NCBI GenBank assembly: GCA_034006965.1
Contig: JAVERU010000016.1
Coordinates: forward strand, 1-35,088
Direction of reading: 5' to 3'
Length of the DNA: 35,088 nt
Origin: Perlabentimonas sp034006965
GTDB lineage: Bacteria; Bacteroidota; Bacteroidia; Bacteroidales; Tenuifilaceae
Below the pieces are notes generated by a model, which was given only the letters and a program-made list of their open reading frames with translations, was not told where the DNA came from and searched no databases. This document shows, in pieces, positions 26,369 through 34,500 of this stretch. How positions within the stretch are numbered: position 1 is the stretch's first letter; each line of letters opens with the position of its first letter. The position numbers and the translations under genes were made by a program.

Positions 26369-27181
26369 ATGGCAAAAATCAGCGTAAAGGATACTGAAAT
26401 AACAATAATATCTGTTGAGGAGAGAGATTACATTTCACTAACCGATATGGCAAATGCCAAGGAAAGTCAAAGCCGTGCTGCCGATATTATTAAGAACTGG
26501 TTGAGAAGTCGTTTTACTTTAGAATTTATAGGCACTTGGGAACAAATAAACAACCCAAACTTTAAAGTGGTCGAATTTGACCACTTAAAATCACAAGCCG
26601 GATTGCCAAGCTTTGTCCTGAGCGTTTCGGAATGGATAGAAAAAACTAATGCTGTTGGTATTATAGTTAAAAAAGGTAAGTACGGTGGAACTTATGCCCA
26701 CAAAGACATTGCGTTTGAATTTGGTTCAGCCATTAGTGTTCCTTTTAAACTATACTTGATTAATGAATTTCAAAGGCTTAAAGAAGAAGAGCAGAGTCAG
26801 CTTGGCTGGACCGCAAAGCGGGAACTTGCTAAATTGAATTACCACATTCACACCGACGCAATTAAACAAAACCTCATCCCGCAAGAACTTTCGGCAACAC
26901 AAACTTCAATAGTATATGCCAATGAGGCCGATGTTCTTAATGTTGCATTGTTTGGTATTACTGCAAGACAGTGGAGGGATGCAAACCCTAATGTAAAAGG
27001 TAACATTCGTGATTATGCCACTATAAACGAGCTTATTTGCCTTGCAAATATGGAAAGCATAAATGCTATGCTTATCAACGAAAACATACCTCAGAAAGAG
27101 CGATTGATAAAGCTTAACAAGGTAGCCATTCAGCAAATGATTATCTTGCGAGATGCTGATAACCGAAAATTGCTGAAATAG
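26369..27181 (+). CDS. KilA-N domain protein
   Basis: This 270-residue protein has a KilA-N domain at about residues 15-135: Y-I-S-L-T-D-M-A-N, then I-I-K-N-W-L-R-S-R-F-T-L-E-F-I-G, S-V-S-E-W-I-E-K-T-N-A-V-G, the glycine-rich K-Y-G-G-T-Y-A-H-K-D-I-A-F-E-F and the final L-Y-L-I-N-E-F-Q-R-L. KilA-N is a DNA-binding domain of phages, DNA viruses and bacterial accessory genes. The C-terminal half is helical and of unknown role. Such genes are frequent passengers in Type I restriction loci of Bacteroidota, where they may regulate or simply ride along. It begins 48 nt after hsdM with no promoter seen, so it is probably co-transcribed. It appears more AT-rich than hsdM. Confidence 0.92.
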   Translation: MAKISVKDTEITIISVEERDYISLTDMANAKESQSRAADIIKNWLRSRFTLEFIGTWEQINNPNFKVVEFDHLKSQAGLPSFVLSVSEWIEKTNAVGIIVKKGKYGGTYAHKDIAFEFGSAISVPFKLYLINEFQRLKEEEQSQLGWTAKRELAKLNYHIHTDAIKQNLIPQELSATQTSIVYANEADVLNVALFGITARQWRDANPNVKGNIRDYATINELICLANMESINAMLINENIPQKERLIKLNKVAIQQMIILRDADNRKLLK

Positions 27182-27254
27182 TTTTTTTTAACAACAAGGT
27201 TTATGTGTTACAACTGTCAACTAAAAATATTTTCTATAAAAATTTAAGAAACAT

Positions 27255-27297
27255 TTTGGTTTACATTTCCGTTTATTTATATAGTTTTGTAAACCAA
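27255..27297 (+). promoter_or_regulatory. Promoter inside a perfect inverted repeat: likely XRE autoregulatory operator
   Basis: TTGGTTTAC (27256-27264) and GTAAACCAA (27289-27297) are perfect 9-bp inverted repeats separated by 24 nt. Between them lies TAGTTTTG (27282-27289), a perfect TAnnTTTG -7 element, and the left arm contains the TTG that could serve as -33 (23-nt spacer, longer than the 19 nt seen elsewhere here). The right arm covers the expected transcription start. The XRE-ImmA ATG lies 12 nt downstream. A helix-turn-helix protein binding both arms would block its own promoter. Confidence 0.65.
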
Positions 27298-27308
27298 ACC
27301 TAACAACT

Positions 27309-28364
27309 ATGAAACAAACCGTTGGCAATAGAATAAAATCGGCCAGAACCCTTGCTGGGCTATCGCTCCGTGAGCTGGCCAGCAGAATGGAGGGTATTGT
27401 TAGCCATAACGCCATTAAAAAATATGAGGATGGCCTAATGATGCCCGACAGTAAGGTTATTATTGCCCTAGCCAATGCCCTAAACGTTAAGCCCGACTAC
27501 TTTTTCCAACCCTACACTGTGGAAATTCAGAATATTGAGTTTAGGAAAAAGAGCCGAATGCCAAAGAAGGAAATAAACTCCATAAAGGAGAGTGTAACCA
27601 ACTCCATTGAGCGTTACATCGAGCTGGAGCAATTTCTCAATATCCCATACTCTTTTAACAATCCTCTTAAAGATTTTGTAATAAACAATGGCGATGATGT
27701 TGAGGAGGCCGTTAACCACCTGCTAACCCAATGGAAGGTTGGTTTTAATGCCCTGCCCAATGTAATTGAGCTGCTTGAGGACAAAGGGGTAAAGGTAATT
27801 GAACTAGATACTAACGAGGATTTTGATGGCCTTTCGGGTTGGGCAAATGAAACTATCCCTGTTATTGTGGTTAACAAAGCTTATCTCAACGAAAGGAAAC
27901 GTTTTACTGCCCTGCACGAGTTGGGACACATACTACTAACCTTTAGCCCCGATATTGAAGCCAAGGCACAGGAAAAACTATGCCACCGCTTTGCTGGTGC
28001 AATGCTTATGCCCAAAGAGACTTTTATTGCTGAGGTGGGTGAGCACAGGACTAATATTAGCTTGCCAGAGCTTATTGCCATTAAGGAAACTTATGGTATA
28101 TCCATTCAAGCAATTATGGCAAGGGCTAAGGATTTGGGAATAATTACTAACGACAATTTTATAAGATTTAGAATTTGGCTCAACCAATCACCCGACAGGA
28201 AAAAAGAAAAGGATTTAGGCGAGTTCCTTGGCCGTGAGCATTCCTCACGCTTTAGGCAATTGCTATACCGTGCAGCCTCCGAGGAGATAATATCAATGAG
28301 CAAGGCAGCCAACCTCGCCAATAAGAAGCTAGCCGATTTTAGGGATGAATTTTTTGCAGTATGA
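27309..28364 (+). CDS. XRE-family HTH and ImmA/IrrE metallopeptidase fusion
   Basis: This 351-residue protein has an N-terminal XRE helix-turn-helix (about 6-66; L-R-E-L-A-S, then I-K-K-Y-E-D-G and L-A-N-A-L-N-V) and a central M78 ImmA/IrrE peptidase domain (about 155-285) with zinc motif H-E-L-G-H (203-207) in F-T-A-L-H-E-L-G-H and A-G-A-M-L-M-P. The C-terminal segment (290-350) is helical. Related fusions repress a promoter and lose repression when the peptidase part is triggered by DNA damage or another signal, as in ImmA/ImmR and DdrO/IrrE pairs. Here both roles are in one chain. Its own promoter sits in an inverted repeat. DUF3800 follows 18 nt later and is probably co-regulated. Confidence 0.95.
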   Translation: MKQTVGNRIKSARTLAGLSLRELASRMEGIVSHNAIKKYEDGLMMPDSKVIIALANALNVKPDYFFQPYTVEIQNIEFRKKSRMPKKEINSIKESVTNSIERYIELEQFLNIPYSFNNPLKDFVINNGDDVEEAVNHLLTQWKVGFNALPNVIELLEDKGVKVIELDTNEDFDGLSGWANETIPVIVVNKAYLNERKRFTALHELGHILLTFSPDIEAKAQEKLCHRFAGAMLMPKETFIAEVGEHRTNISLPELIAIKETYGISIQAIMARAKDLGIITNDNFIRFRIWLNQSPDRKKEKDLGEFLGREHSSRFRQLLYRAASEEIISMSKAANLANKKLADFRDEFFAV

Positions 28365-28382
28365 CCATATAAATAGAAGTGT

Positions 28383-29129
28383 ATGAGGGAGATTATTAAC
28401 ATCTACTGCGACGAGAGTTGCCATTTGCAAAACGACAAAGAACCTATAATGGCTCTTGGGGCAGTTTACTGTCCAGCCTCAAAAAAAGGAGACATATTTC
28501 TCCGCCTAAATGAAATCAAGAGGAAATACAACCTTATACCAAAACACATCAAGAATCCCAAGGAAAACAGAGCCACCTATGAAATTAAATGGAATAAAGT
28601 ATCGAAAAGTCAACTGGCATTTTTTAAAGAGGTTATCGACTATTTTTTTGACGATGATGATATTTGCTTTCGTGTGCTAGTGGTTTCTGACAAGGGAAAA
28701 CTCGATTATGAGAGATTTGGACATACACACGATACTTTTTACTACAAAATGTATTTCAGTATGCTAAAGGTTATTCTAAATCCTGAGTATGGGCACAACA
28801 TTTATATCGATATAAAGGACACAAGGAGCAAAGAAAAGGTAAGCAAACTTGAAGAGGTACTTAGAAATGATAGGTACGATTTCTCAAAGGAGATAATTAA
28901 AAAAGTTCAGCAGGTTCGCTCCCACGAGGTGGAACTTGTTCAACTGGCCGATTTGCTTACTGGAGCTGTTTCCTATGTAAATAGGGGCTTGCACTCAAGC
29001 ACTGCAAAAAATGCCTTGATTGAGCACATCCGATACCGCTCAAGGTATTCGTTAATGAAGTCAACATTGATAAAAGAGAAAAAGTTTAACGTTTTTATTT
29101 GGGAACCAAAAAACTTTAAAAGTTTATGA
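28383..29129 (+). CDS. DUF3800 domain protein, putative RNase H-like nuclease
   Basis: This 248-residue protein shows DUF3800 hallmarks: N-terminal I-Y-C-D-E-S (Asp10, Glu11), a central Y-I-D-I-K-D (Asp143, Asp145) and C-terminal Q-L-A-D-L-L-T-G-A (Asp190). The spaced acidic residues fit the RNase H-like fold predicted for the family and could hold two metal ions, so a nuclease role is plausible but not shown. Its stop overlaps the next start (ATGA at 29126-29129), so the two proteins are made together. It lies downstream of the XRE-ImmA regulator as second gene of a three-gene unit inside the Type I locus. Confidence 0.88.
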   Translation: MREIINIYCDESCHLQNDKEPIMALGAVYCPASKKGDIFLRLNEIKRKYNLIPKHIKNPKENRATYEIKWNKVSKSQLAFFKEVIDYFFDDDDICFRVLVVSDKGKLDYERFGHTHDTFYYKMYFSMLKVILNPEYGHNIYIDIKDTRSKEKVSKLEEVLRNDRYDFSKEIIKKVQQVRSHEVELVQLADLLTGAVSYVNRGLHSSTAKNALIEHIRYRSRYSLMKSTLIKEKKFNVFIWEPKNFKSL

Positions 29130-29623
29130 GTACAGCAAACCCATTGGTATTTCCTGAGTTGCTGTGCTTAAACGACTTTAATGGCAACTTTACCGAATAC
29201 TTTAAAGCAGTTTATGCTGTTTTTGAAAAACATTTTATAACGTCTCAACCAAGGTATGAAGGAACAATTGTATCGGCACCAAGGTACCCATTGGTTGATG
29301 GTATCCACAGAACATTCTGCCACATTACCCACCAAGGGGAGGACGAAAAGAACAGGGAACCCGATTTAAGAAGGATGGAGAGAATACCATATCCAAGGTT
29401 TATAATTGAAAATCAACCACATAATGAATTAAAAGTCTGGATAAAGAGCGTAGGGAGTGACGAAAGAATACATATCCTTAACACCAACGAGAAGTATATA
29501 GTGGTTCTTACAATTAGGAAAGGGTACTTACTGCTATGGACAGCTTTTTATATTGAGCAAAACCATACCTTAAGGAAAAAACTGAAGGAATATGAAGCCT
29601 ATAAAAAAGCCAAAACCGCTTAG
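29126..29623 (+). CDS. 165-residue protein of unknown function, coupled to DUF3800
   Basis: No named family recognised with confidence. The protein has a polar block with F-C-H-I-T-H-Q-G-E-D-E-K-N-R and P-D-L-R-R-M-E-R-I (about 64-87; His66, His69 and clustered Arg), P-R-F-I-I-E-N, then a predicted beta-rich part K-V-W-I...R-I-H-I-L...Y-I-V-V-L-T-I-R-K and Y-L-L-L-W-T-A-F-Y-I (102-143), ending in a basic helix. The beta-strand series ending in T-A-[FY] recalls the barnase/EndoU/ColicinE5/RelE (BECR) nuclease shape; this is a weak inference. It overlaps DUF3800 by four bases, pointing to a shared complex or function. There is no membrane segment or signal peptide. 173 nt without a gene follow before hsdS. 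Confidence 0.75.
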   Translation: MSTANPLVFPELLCLNDFNGNFTEYFKAVYAVFEKHFITSQPRYEGTIVSAPRYPLVDGIHRTFCHITHQGEDEKNREPDLRRMERIPYPRFIIENQPHNELKVWIKSVGSDERIHILNTNEKYIVVLTIRKGYLLLWTAFYIEQNHTLRKKLKEYEAYKKAKTA

Positions 29624-29796
29624 GGTTGCTAAACGGTTTCTTAACTCCTTTAACGCTTACATCCTTACGGATTGGTTACTGAGCTGGCACAAATATAGCA
29701 CACTTTTGGCACAAAAAGCAAATTTTCAGCCAATTATATGACAAACATACTCTATACTATGATAAAATCTCTAACCAACAACACAACCAACCCGCT

Positions 29797-31086
29797 ATGA
29801 GCCACTGGAAAGAATATAAATTGGGGGAGATTGCTGACATAAACAAGAAATCGGTTGGCAAGGGGTATAGTTTTGAAATTATTGAATATGTTGACACCTC
29901 TTCTGTTACTGAAAACAAATTTGATAACCCCCAAATAATTCCATTGGTTGAGGCTCCCAGTAGAGCAAAAAGATTAGTTGATGAAGGCGACACAATTATC
30001 TCGACAGTAAGGCCAATTCAAAAACACTATGGTTTTATTAAAAATTCAAAGCCCAATACTGTTGTCTCTACAGGATTTGCTGTAGTTTCTCCTAAAAAAA
30101 TTGACCCAAAGTTTTTATACTACTTTTTAACTCAGGAAGAGATTACTATTTATCTAAATACACTTGCAGAAAGTGGCACAACAACATTCCCTGCATTTAG
30201 GCCAGAGGAACTAGCAAAGCTAACTATATGGGCACCTGAAAGCATTGAAGAACAAACCGCCATCGCCTCCATCCTCTCCTCCCTCGACCAGAAGATTGAG
30301 CTCAACAACGCCATTAACCGAAACCTCGAAGCCCTTGCCCAAGCCCTGTTTAAGCAGTGGTTTGTGGAGTTTGAGTTCCCTGTTGACCAGAACGGCAACT
30401 TCTCTCCCCTCACAGGGGAGATGTCCGAAGGACAGAGGGGTTACAAGTCGTCAGGTGGTGAAATGGTGGAGAGCGAGCTGGGGATGATACCAAAGGGGTG
30501 GAGGGTTGGAAAACTTGGTGATATATTGACAGTAAAAGGAGGTACAACCCCTAGTACCAAGGAACCAAAATATTGGGAAGGAAATCTGCATTGGACTAGT
30601 CCAAGGGATTTGTCAACATTAGAGTTCCCCGTATTATTGAATACTGACAAAAAAATTACAGAAGAAGGGTTAAAGCAAATAAGTTCAGGTTTATTGCCTA
30701 AAGGAACTTTATTATTGTCTTCAAGAGCACCGATTGGATATTTAGCAATTACTGAAATTGAAACAGCTATAAATCAAGGCTATATTGCTATTAACTGTAA
30801 GCAACCATATTCAAATCTTTTTATGCTATATTGGCTTAGGCAATATATGGAATCGGTTATTGCAAGAGCAAATGGTTCTACATTTTTAGAAATCAGCAAA
30901 TCCAACTTTAAAGAAATTGATGTAATCATTCCAAGCGAAACAATTCACAACCAATTTATAGAGGTTGTAAATCAATTATTCAAGCAACTTGTATTATTTC
31001 AAAGAGAGAATAATAAATTATCATCCCTTAGAGACACCCTTCTCCCTAAATTAATATCAGGAGAGTTAGAAGTAAAAAATGTCTGA
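29797..31086 (+). CDS. hsdS: Type I restriction-modification specificity subunit
   Basis: This 429-residue protein has two target recognition domains (about 5-145 and 235-385), each followed by a long helix that sets the spacing of the bipartite site. The central helix carries E-E-Q-T-A-I-A-S-I-L-S-S-L-D-Q-K-I-E-L-N-N. The distal one ends S-S-L-R-D-T-L-L-P-K-L-I-S-G-E-L, a classic HsdS C terminus. The two recognition regions are AT-rich while the central conserved region is GC-rich like hsdM and hsdR, consistent with exchange of recognition domains. Between them, residues 202-215 are encoded by a small double-hairpin element. No inverted or silent extra hsdS copy lies in the window. Specificity cannot be read. 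Confidence 0.95.
   Translation: MSHWKEYKLGEIADINKKSVGKGYSFEIIEYVDTSSVTENKFDNPQIIPLVEAPSRAKRLVDEGDTIISTVRPIQKHYGFIKNSKPNTVVSTGFAVVSPKKIDPKFLYYFLTQEEITIYLNTLAESGTTTFPAFRPEELAKLTIWAPESIEEQTAIASILSSLDQKIELNNAINRNLEALAQALFKQWFVEFEFPVDQNGNFSPLTGEMSEGQRGYKSSGGEMVESELGMIPKGWRVGKLGDILTVKGGTTPSTKEPKYWEGNLHWTSPRDLSTLEFPVLLNTDKKITEEGLKQISSGLLPKGTLLLSSRAPIGYLAITEIETAINQGYIAINCKQPYSNLFMLYWLRQYMESVIARANGSTFLEISKSNFKEIDVIIPSETIHNQFIEVVNQLFKQLVLFQRENNKLSSLRDTLLPKLISGELEVKNV
30403..30434 (+). repeat. REP-like double hairpin inside hsdS
   Basis: TCTCCCCT-CAC-AGGGGAGA (30403-30421) is a perfect 8-bp hairpin and is followed at once by TGTCC-GAA-GGACA (30422-30434), a perfect 5-bp hairpin. Together they keep the hsdS frame open and encode about residues 202-213 (S-P-L-T-G-E-M-S-E-G-Q), in the linker between central helix and second recognition domain. 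The layout resembles intergenic palindromic repeats of Bacteroidota. Confidence 0.65.
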
Positions 31087-31569
31087 ACTATGATTTATAT
31101 GATTTACTGATGGCCTATGATTAATAAGAACTACAAGTACTCCGAGCTTACAGGGCGTATTATTGGGTGTGCCATGCGTGTGCATTCTGCATTGGGCAAT
31201 GGTTTTCAGGAAGTCATTTATCAAAGGGCAATGGTAATTGAGATGGGCGACGAGGGCATTAAGTTTTCACGGGAGCACGAGATGCCCGTTTACTATAAAA
31301 ACCAGCATATTGGCACACGTAGGGTCGATTTTTTGGTCGAGGAGAAAATATCTGTTGAACTAAAAGCAGTGATTAACCTTGAGGATGTGCATCTTGCACA
31401 GGCAATTAACTACCTTGAGGCATACGATTTAGAAGTCGGGCTACTAATTAACTTCGGAGCAAGAAGCCTTGAGTATCGAAGATTGGTTAACGGTAAGTTT
31501 AATCAGCAAAGTCAAGGCAACCCAAAAATCAGGTAAATCAAGAAAATCAGTGTAAATCAAAGTTCAGAC
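31081..31569 (+). mobile_element. 489-bp unit with terminal inverted repeats carrying the GxxExxY gene
   Basis: The left end GTCTGAACTATGATT (31081-31095) matches the reverse complement of the right end (31555-31569), GTCTGAACTTTGATT, at 14 of 15 positions. Inside, the left arm carries TGATTTA twice (31091, 31100) and the right arm TAAATCA twice (31534, 31553), so arms are longer imperfect inverted repeats with an extra AATCAG-type step on the right. The left end overlaps the hsdS stop codon (TGA 31084-31086), and the right end stops one base before the hsdR ATG. The unit encodes only the GxxExxY protein. No transposase is inside; mobility is inferred from structure. Confidence 0.6.
31117..31536 (+). 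CDS. GxxExxY family protein (PD-(D/E)xK nuclease-like)
   Basis: This 139-residue protein has the family-defining motif G-F-Q-E-V-I-Y (29-35) and a PD-(D/E)xK-like core: R-V-D-F-L-V (Asp71) and V-E-L-K-A (Glu81, Lys83), then A-Q-A-I-N-Y-L and G-L-L-I-N-F-G-A. Length is close to the usual 120-140. All putative catalytic residues are present; the biological role is not known. The gene sits 30 nt after hsdS and 34 nt before hsdR but inside its own inverted-repeat-bounded unit, so it is more likely an inserted passenger than a Type I subunit. The start is the ATG just after the left repeat arm. Confidence 0.93.
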   Translation: MINKNYKYSELTGRIIGCAMRVHSALGNGFQEVIYQRAMVIEMGDEGIKFSREHEMPVYYKNQHIGTRRVDFLVEEKISVELKAVINLEDVHLAQAINYLEAYDLEVGLLINFGARSLEYRRLVNGKFNQQSQGNPKIR

Positions 31570-31570
31570 A

Positions 31571-34500
31571 ATGGTAAACGTAATTACAGAGGACAGCATT
31601 GAGCAGGTATTTATTCAGGAGTTAATAGATATTGGCTATACTTACCTCCACGGTGCCACCATATCGCCCGATGGTAGCCAGCAGGAGCGTGAGTTCAGCG
31701 AGGTGGTGCTTAGGCAACGCCTGCAGAATGCCATTGCAACCATTAACCCCAACGTACCAGCCGAGGCACAGGAGGAGGCACTCCGAAAGGTGCTTAGGAG
31801 CGATAGCCCCAGCCTGTACCACAACAACTACACCTTCCACCGCTACCTCACCGAGGGCGTTGAGGTGGAGTACCGAAAAGGCAATCGGATTGTGGGCGAT
31901 AAGGTTTGGCTAGTGGACTATAGTAACCCCGAGAGCAACGAGTTTCTGGTGGTGAACCAGTTTACCGTTATAGAGAACAACCACGCCAGCGGGCGGGCAG
32001 GCACCAACAAACGCCCCGATGTAATCCTTTTTATCAACGGTCTGCCCTTGGTGGTAATTGAGCTAAAGAATGCTGTCACCGAGGATGCCGACATAAAATC
32101 GGCCTTTAACCAGCTGCAAACCTACAAGCAGGCCATCCCCTCGCTGTTCCACTACAACGCCCTGCTCATTGCCTCCGATGGTTGGGAGGCCGTGTATGGC
32201 TCACTCACATCACCCCGTCAGTTCTTCCTGCCTTGGAAATCCATCGATGGCCGTTTGGTGGCCGATGAGAGCATCCCCCAAATGGAGGTGCTGGCCAAGG
32301 GCTTGCTCAACAGGCGTGTGCTACTCGATCTGGTTAGGCACTTCACCATTTTCCATAGCGATAAGGAGGAGATCAAAAAGATTGTCCCCCGATACCACCA
32401 GTACTTTGCCGTGAACAAGGCCGTTGAAACCACCAAGCTTGCCACAGCGGAGCATGGCGATAGGCGGGCTGGCGTTATCTGGCACACACAGGGTAGTGGC
32501 AAAAGCCTTACCATGGTGTTCTATGCTGGTAAAATTGTGCTATCGCTCAATAACCCAACCCTTGTGGTGCTAACCGATAGGAACGATTTGGACGAGCAGC
32601 TGTTTGATACCTTCTCGCTCAGTCAGGACTTGCTCCGCCAAACACCAGTGCAGGCATCCGACAGGGAGGATTTAAAGAGGTTGCTTAAGGTATCATCAGG
32701 CGGAATTGTTTTCACCACCATACAGAAGTTTTTGCCCGACACCATTGAGAGGATTGACCTTGGCAATGGCAAAACCAAGAGCATCAAGGGGCAGTATGAA
32801 ATGCTATCGGACAGGAAAAACATTGTGGTTATTGCCGATGAAGCCCACCGTAGCCAGTACGATTTTATGGATGGCTTTGCCCGACACATGAGGGATGCCC
32901 TGCCCAACGCCTCGTTTATCGGCTTTACAGGTACACCCATTGAGAAAACCGACAAGAACACACAGGCCGTTTTTGGCGATTATATTGATGTGTATGATAT
33001 CCAGCAGGCCGTTGACGATGGGGCAACCGTTAGGATATACTACGAGAACCGCTTGGCAAAAATCGACCTAAAGGAGGAGGAGAAACCACGGATTGATACC
33101 GAGTTTGAGGAGCTAACCGAGAGCGAGGAGCTAACCGACAGGCAGAAACTCAAGGCCAAGTGGGCACGATTGGAGGCCATTGTGGGTAGTGAGCACAGAA
33201 TACAGGAGATAGCCAAGGATTTGGTAAATCACCTTGAGCAGAGGATATCGGTTCTTAATGGCAAGGCCATGTTTGTTTGTATGAGCCGTAGGATATGTGT
33301 GGAGCTGTATGCTGCCATTGTAAAACTCCGTCCCGAGTGGCATTCAGATGATGACGAAAAAGGTATGATAAAGGTGGTTATGACGGGTTCATCGTCCGAC
33401 CCCCTCGACTGGCAAATGCATATCCGAAGTAAGGAGAAACGGAAAGATATTGGCAACCGAGTAAAAGACCCCAACGACCCCATAAAATTGGTGCTAGTCC
33501 GCGATATGTGGCTCACAGGTTTTGATGCCCCCTGCCTGCACACCCTATACATCGATAAGCCCATGAAAGACCACAACCTGATGCAGGCCATTGCAAGGGT
33601 TAACCGTGTGTTTAAGGATAAGGAAGGCGGTTTGGTAGTTGACTACATAGGCATAGCCTCCGACCTAAAGAAAGCCCTATCGGTTTACACCGAGAGTGGC
33701 GGAAAGGGCAAGCCCACCTTCGACCAGCAGGAGGCAGCCGAGGTAATGATGGGCAAGTATGAGGTGGTAGCCCAAATGTTCAGCGAGCAACCCACCGATA
33801 CATCATTATCCAAAGGGTACAATTACAAGCGATTCTTTGGGCTAACGCCCAAGGAGAAGCTGGCATTTCCCATTGATGCTGCAAACTATATCCTAGCCCT
33901 AGAGAATGGCAAGGAGCGATACCTAAACGCTGTTACTGCCCTAACCAAGGCATTTGCCATATCGGTACCACACCCCTACACCGAGGAGATAAGGGATGAG
34001 GTTGCCCTGTTTCAGGCCATCAAGGCAAGAATAGTTAAGGTTACCCAAAGCACCAAGAAACTCTCCGACGATGAGATTGACACCGCCATAAGGCAAATCC
34101 TCTCCGATGCCATTGTTACCGATGAGGTGGTAGATATTTTTGATGCAGCAGGGCTTAAAAAGCCCGATATATCAATCCTCTCCGATGAGTTTTTGGCCGA
34201 GGTAAAGGGAATGAAGCATAAGAACCTCGCCCTTGAATTGCTCAAAAGGCTCTTAAAAGACGAGATAAAGGTTAGGATGAAGGTGAACCTTGTGCAGTCG
34301 AAAAAGTTCTCAGATATGCTCGACGATGCCGTTAAACGATACCAAAACAACCTTATCACCTCTATGGAGGTGATTGAGGTAATGATAGAGCTAGCCAAGG
34401 AGATAAAAGCAGCCGACCGCCGAGGCGAGGAGCTGGGTTTAGATTTTAGGGAGTATGCCTTTTACTCAGCCCTTGAGGTAAACGATAGTGCCGTTAGGGT

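Noticed and set aside
26369..27181. KilA-N and ImmA genes as part of a prophage
   Set aside because: No capsid, terminase, tail, integrase or lysis genes are present; both gene types are common passengers of Type I restriction loci.
31528..31560. Short CRISPR-like repeats in the AATCAG/TAAATCA stretch
   Set aside because: Only two imperfect steps without spacers; they are part of the inverted-repeat arm of the GxxExxY unit.
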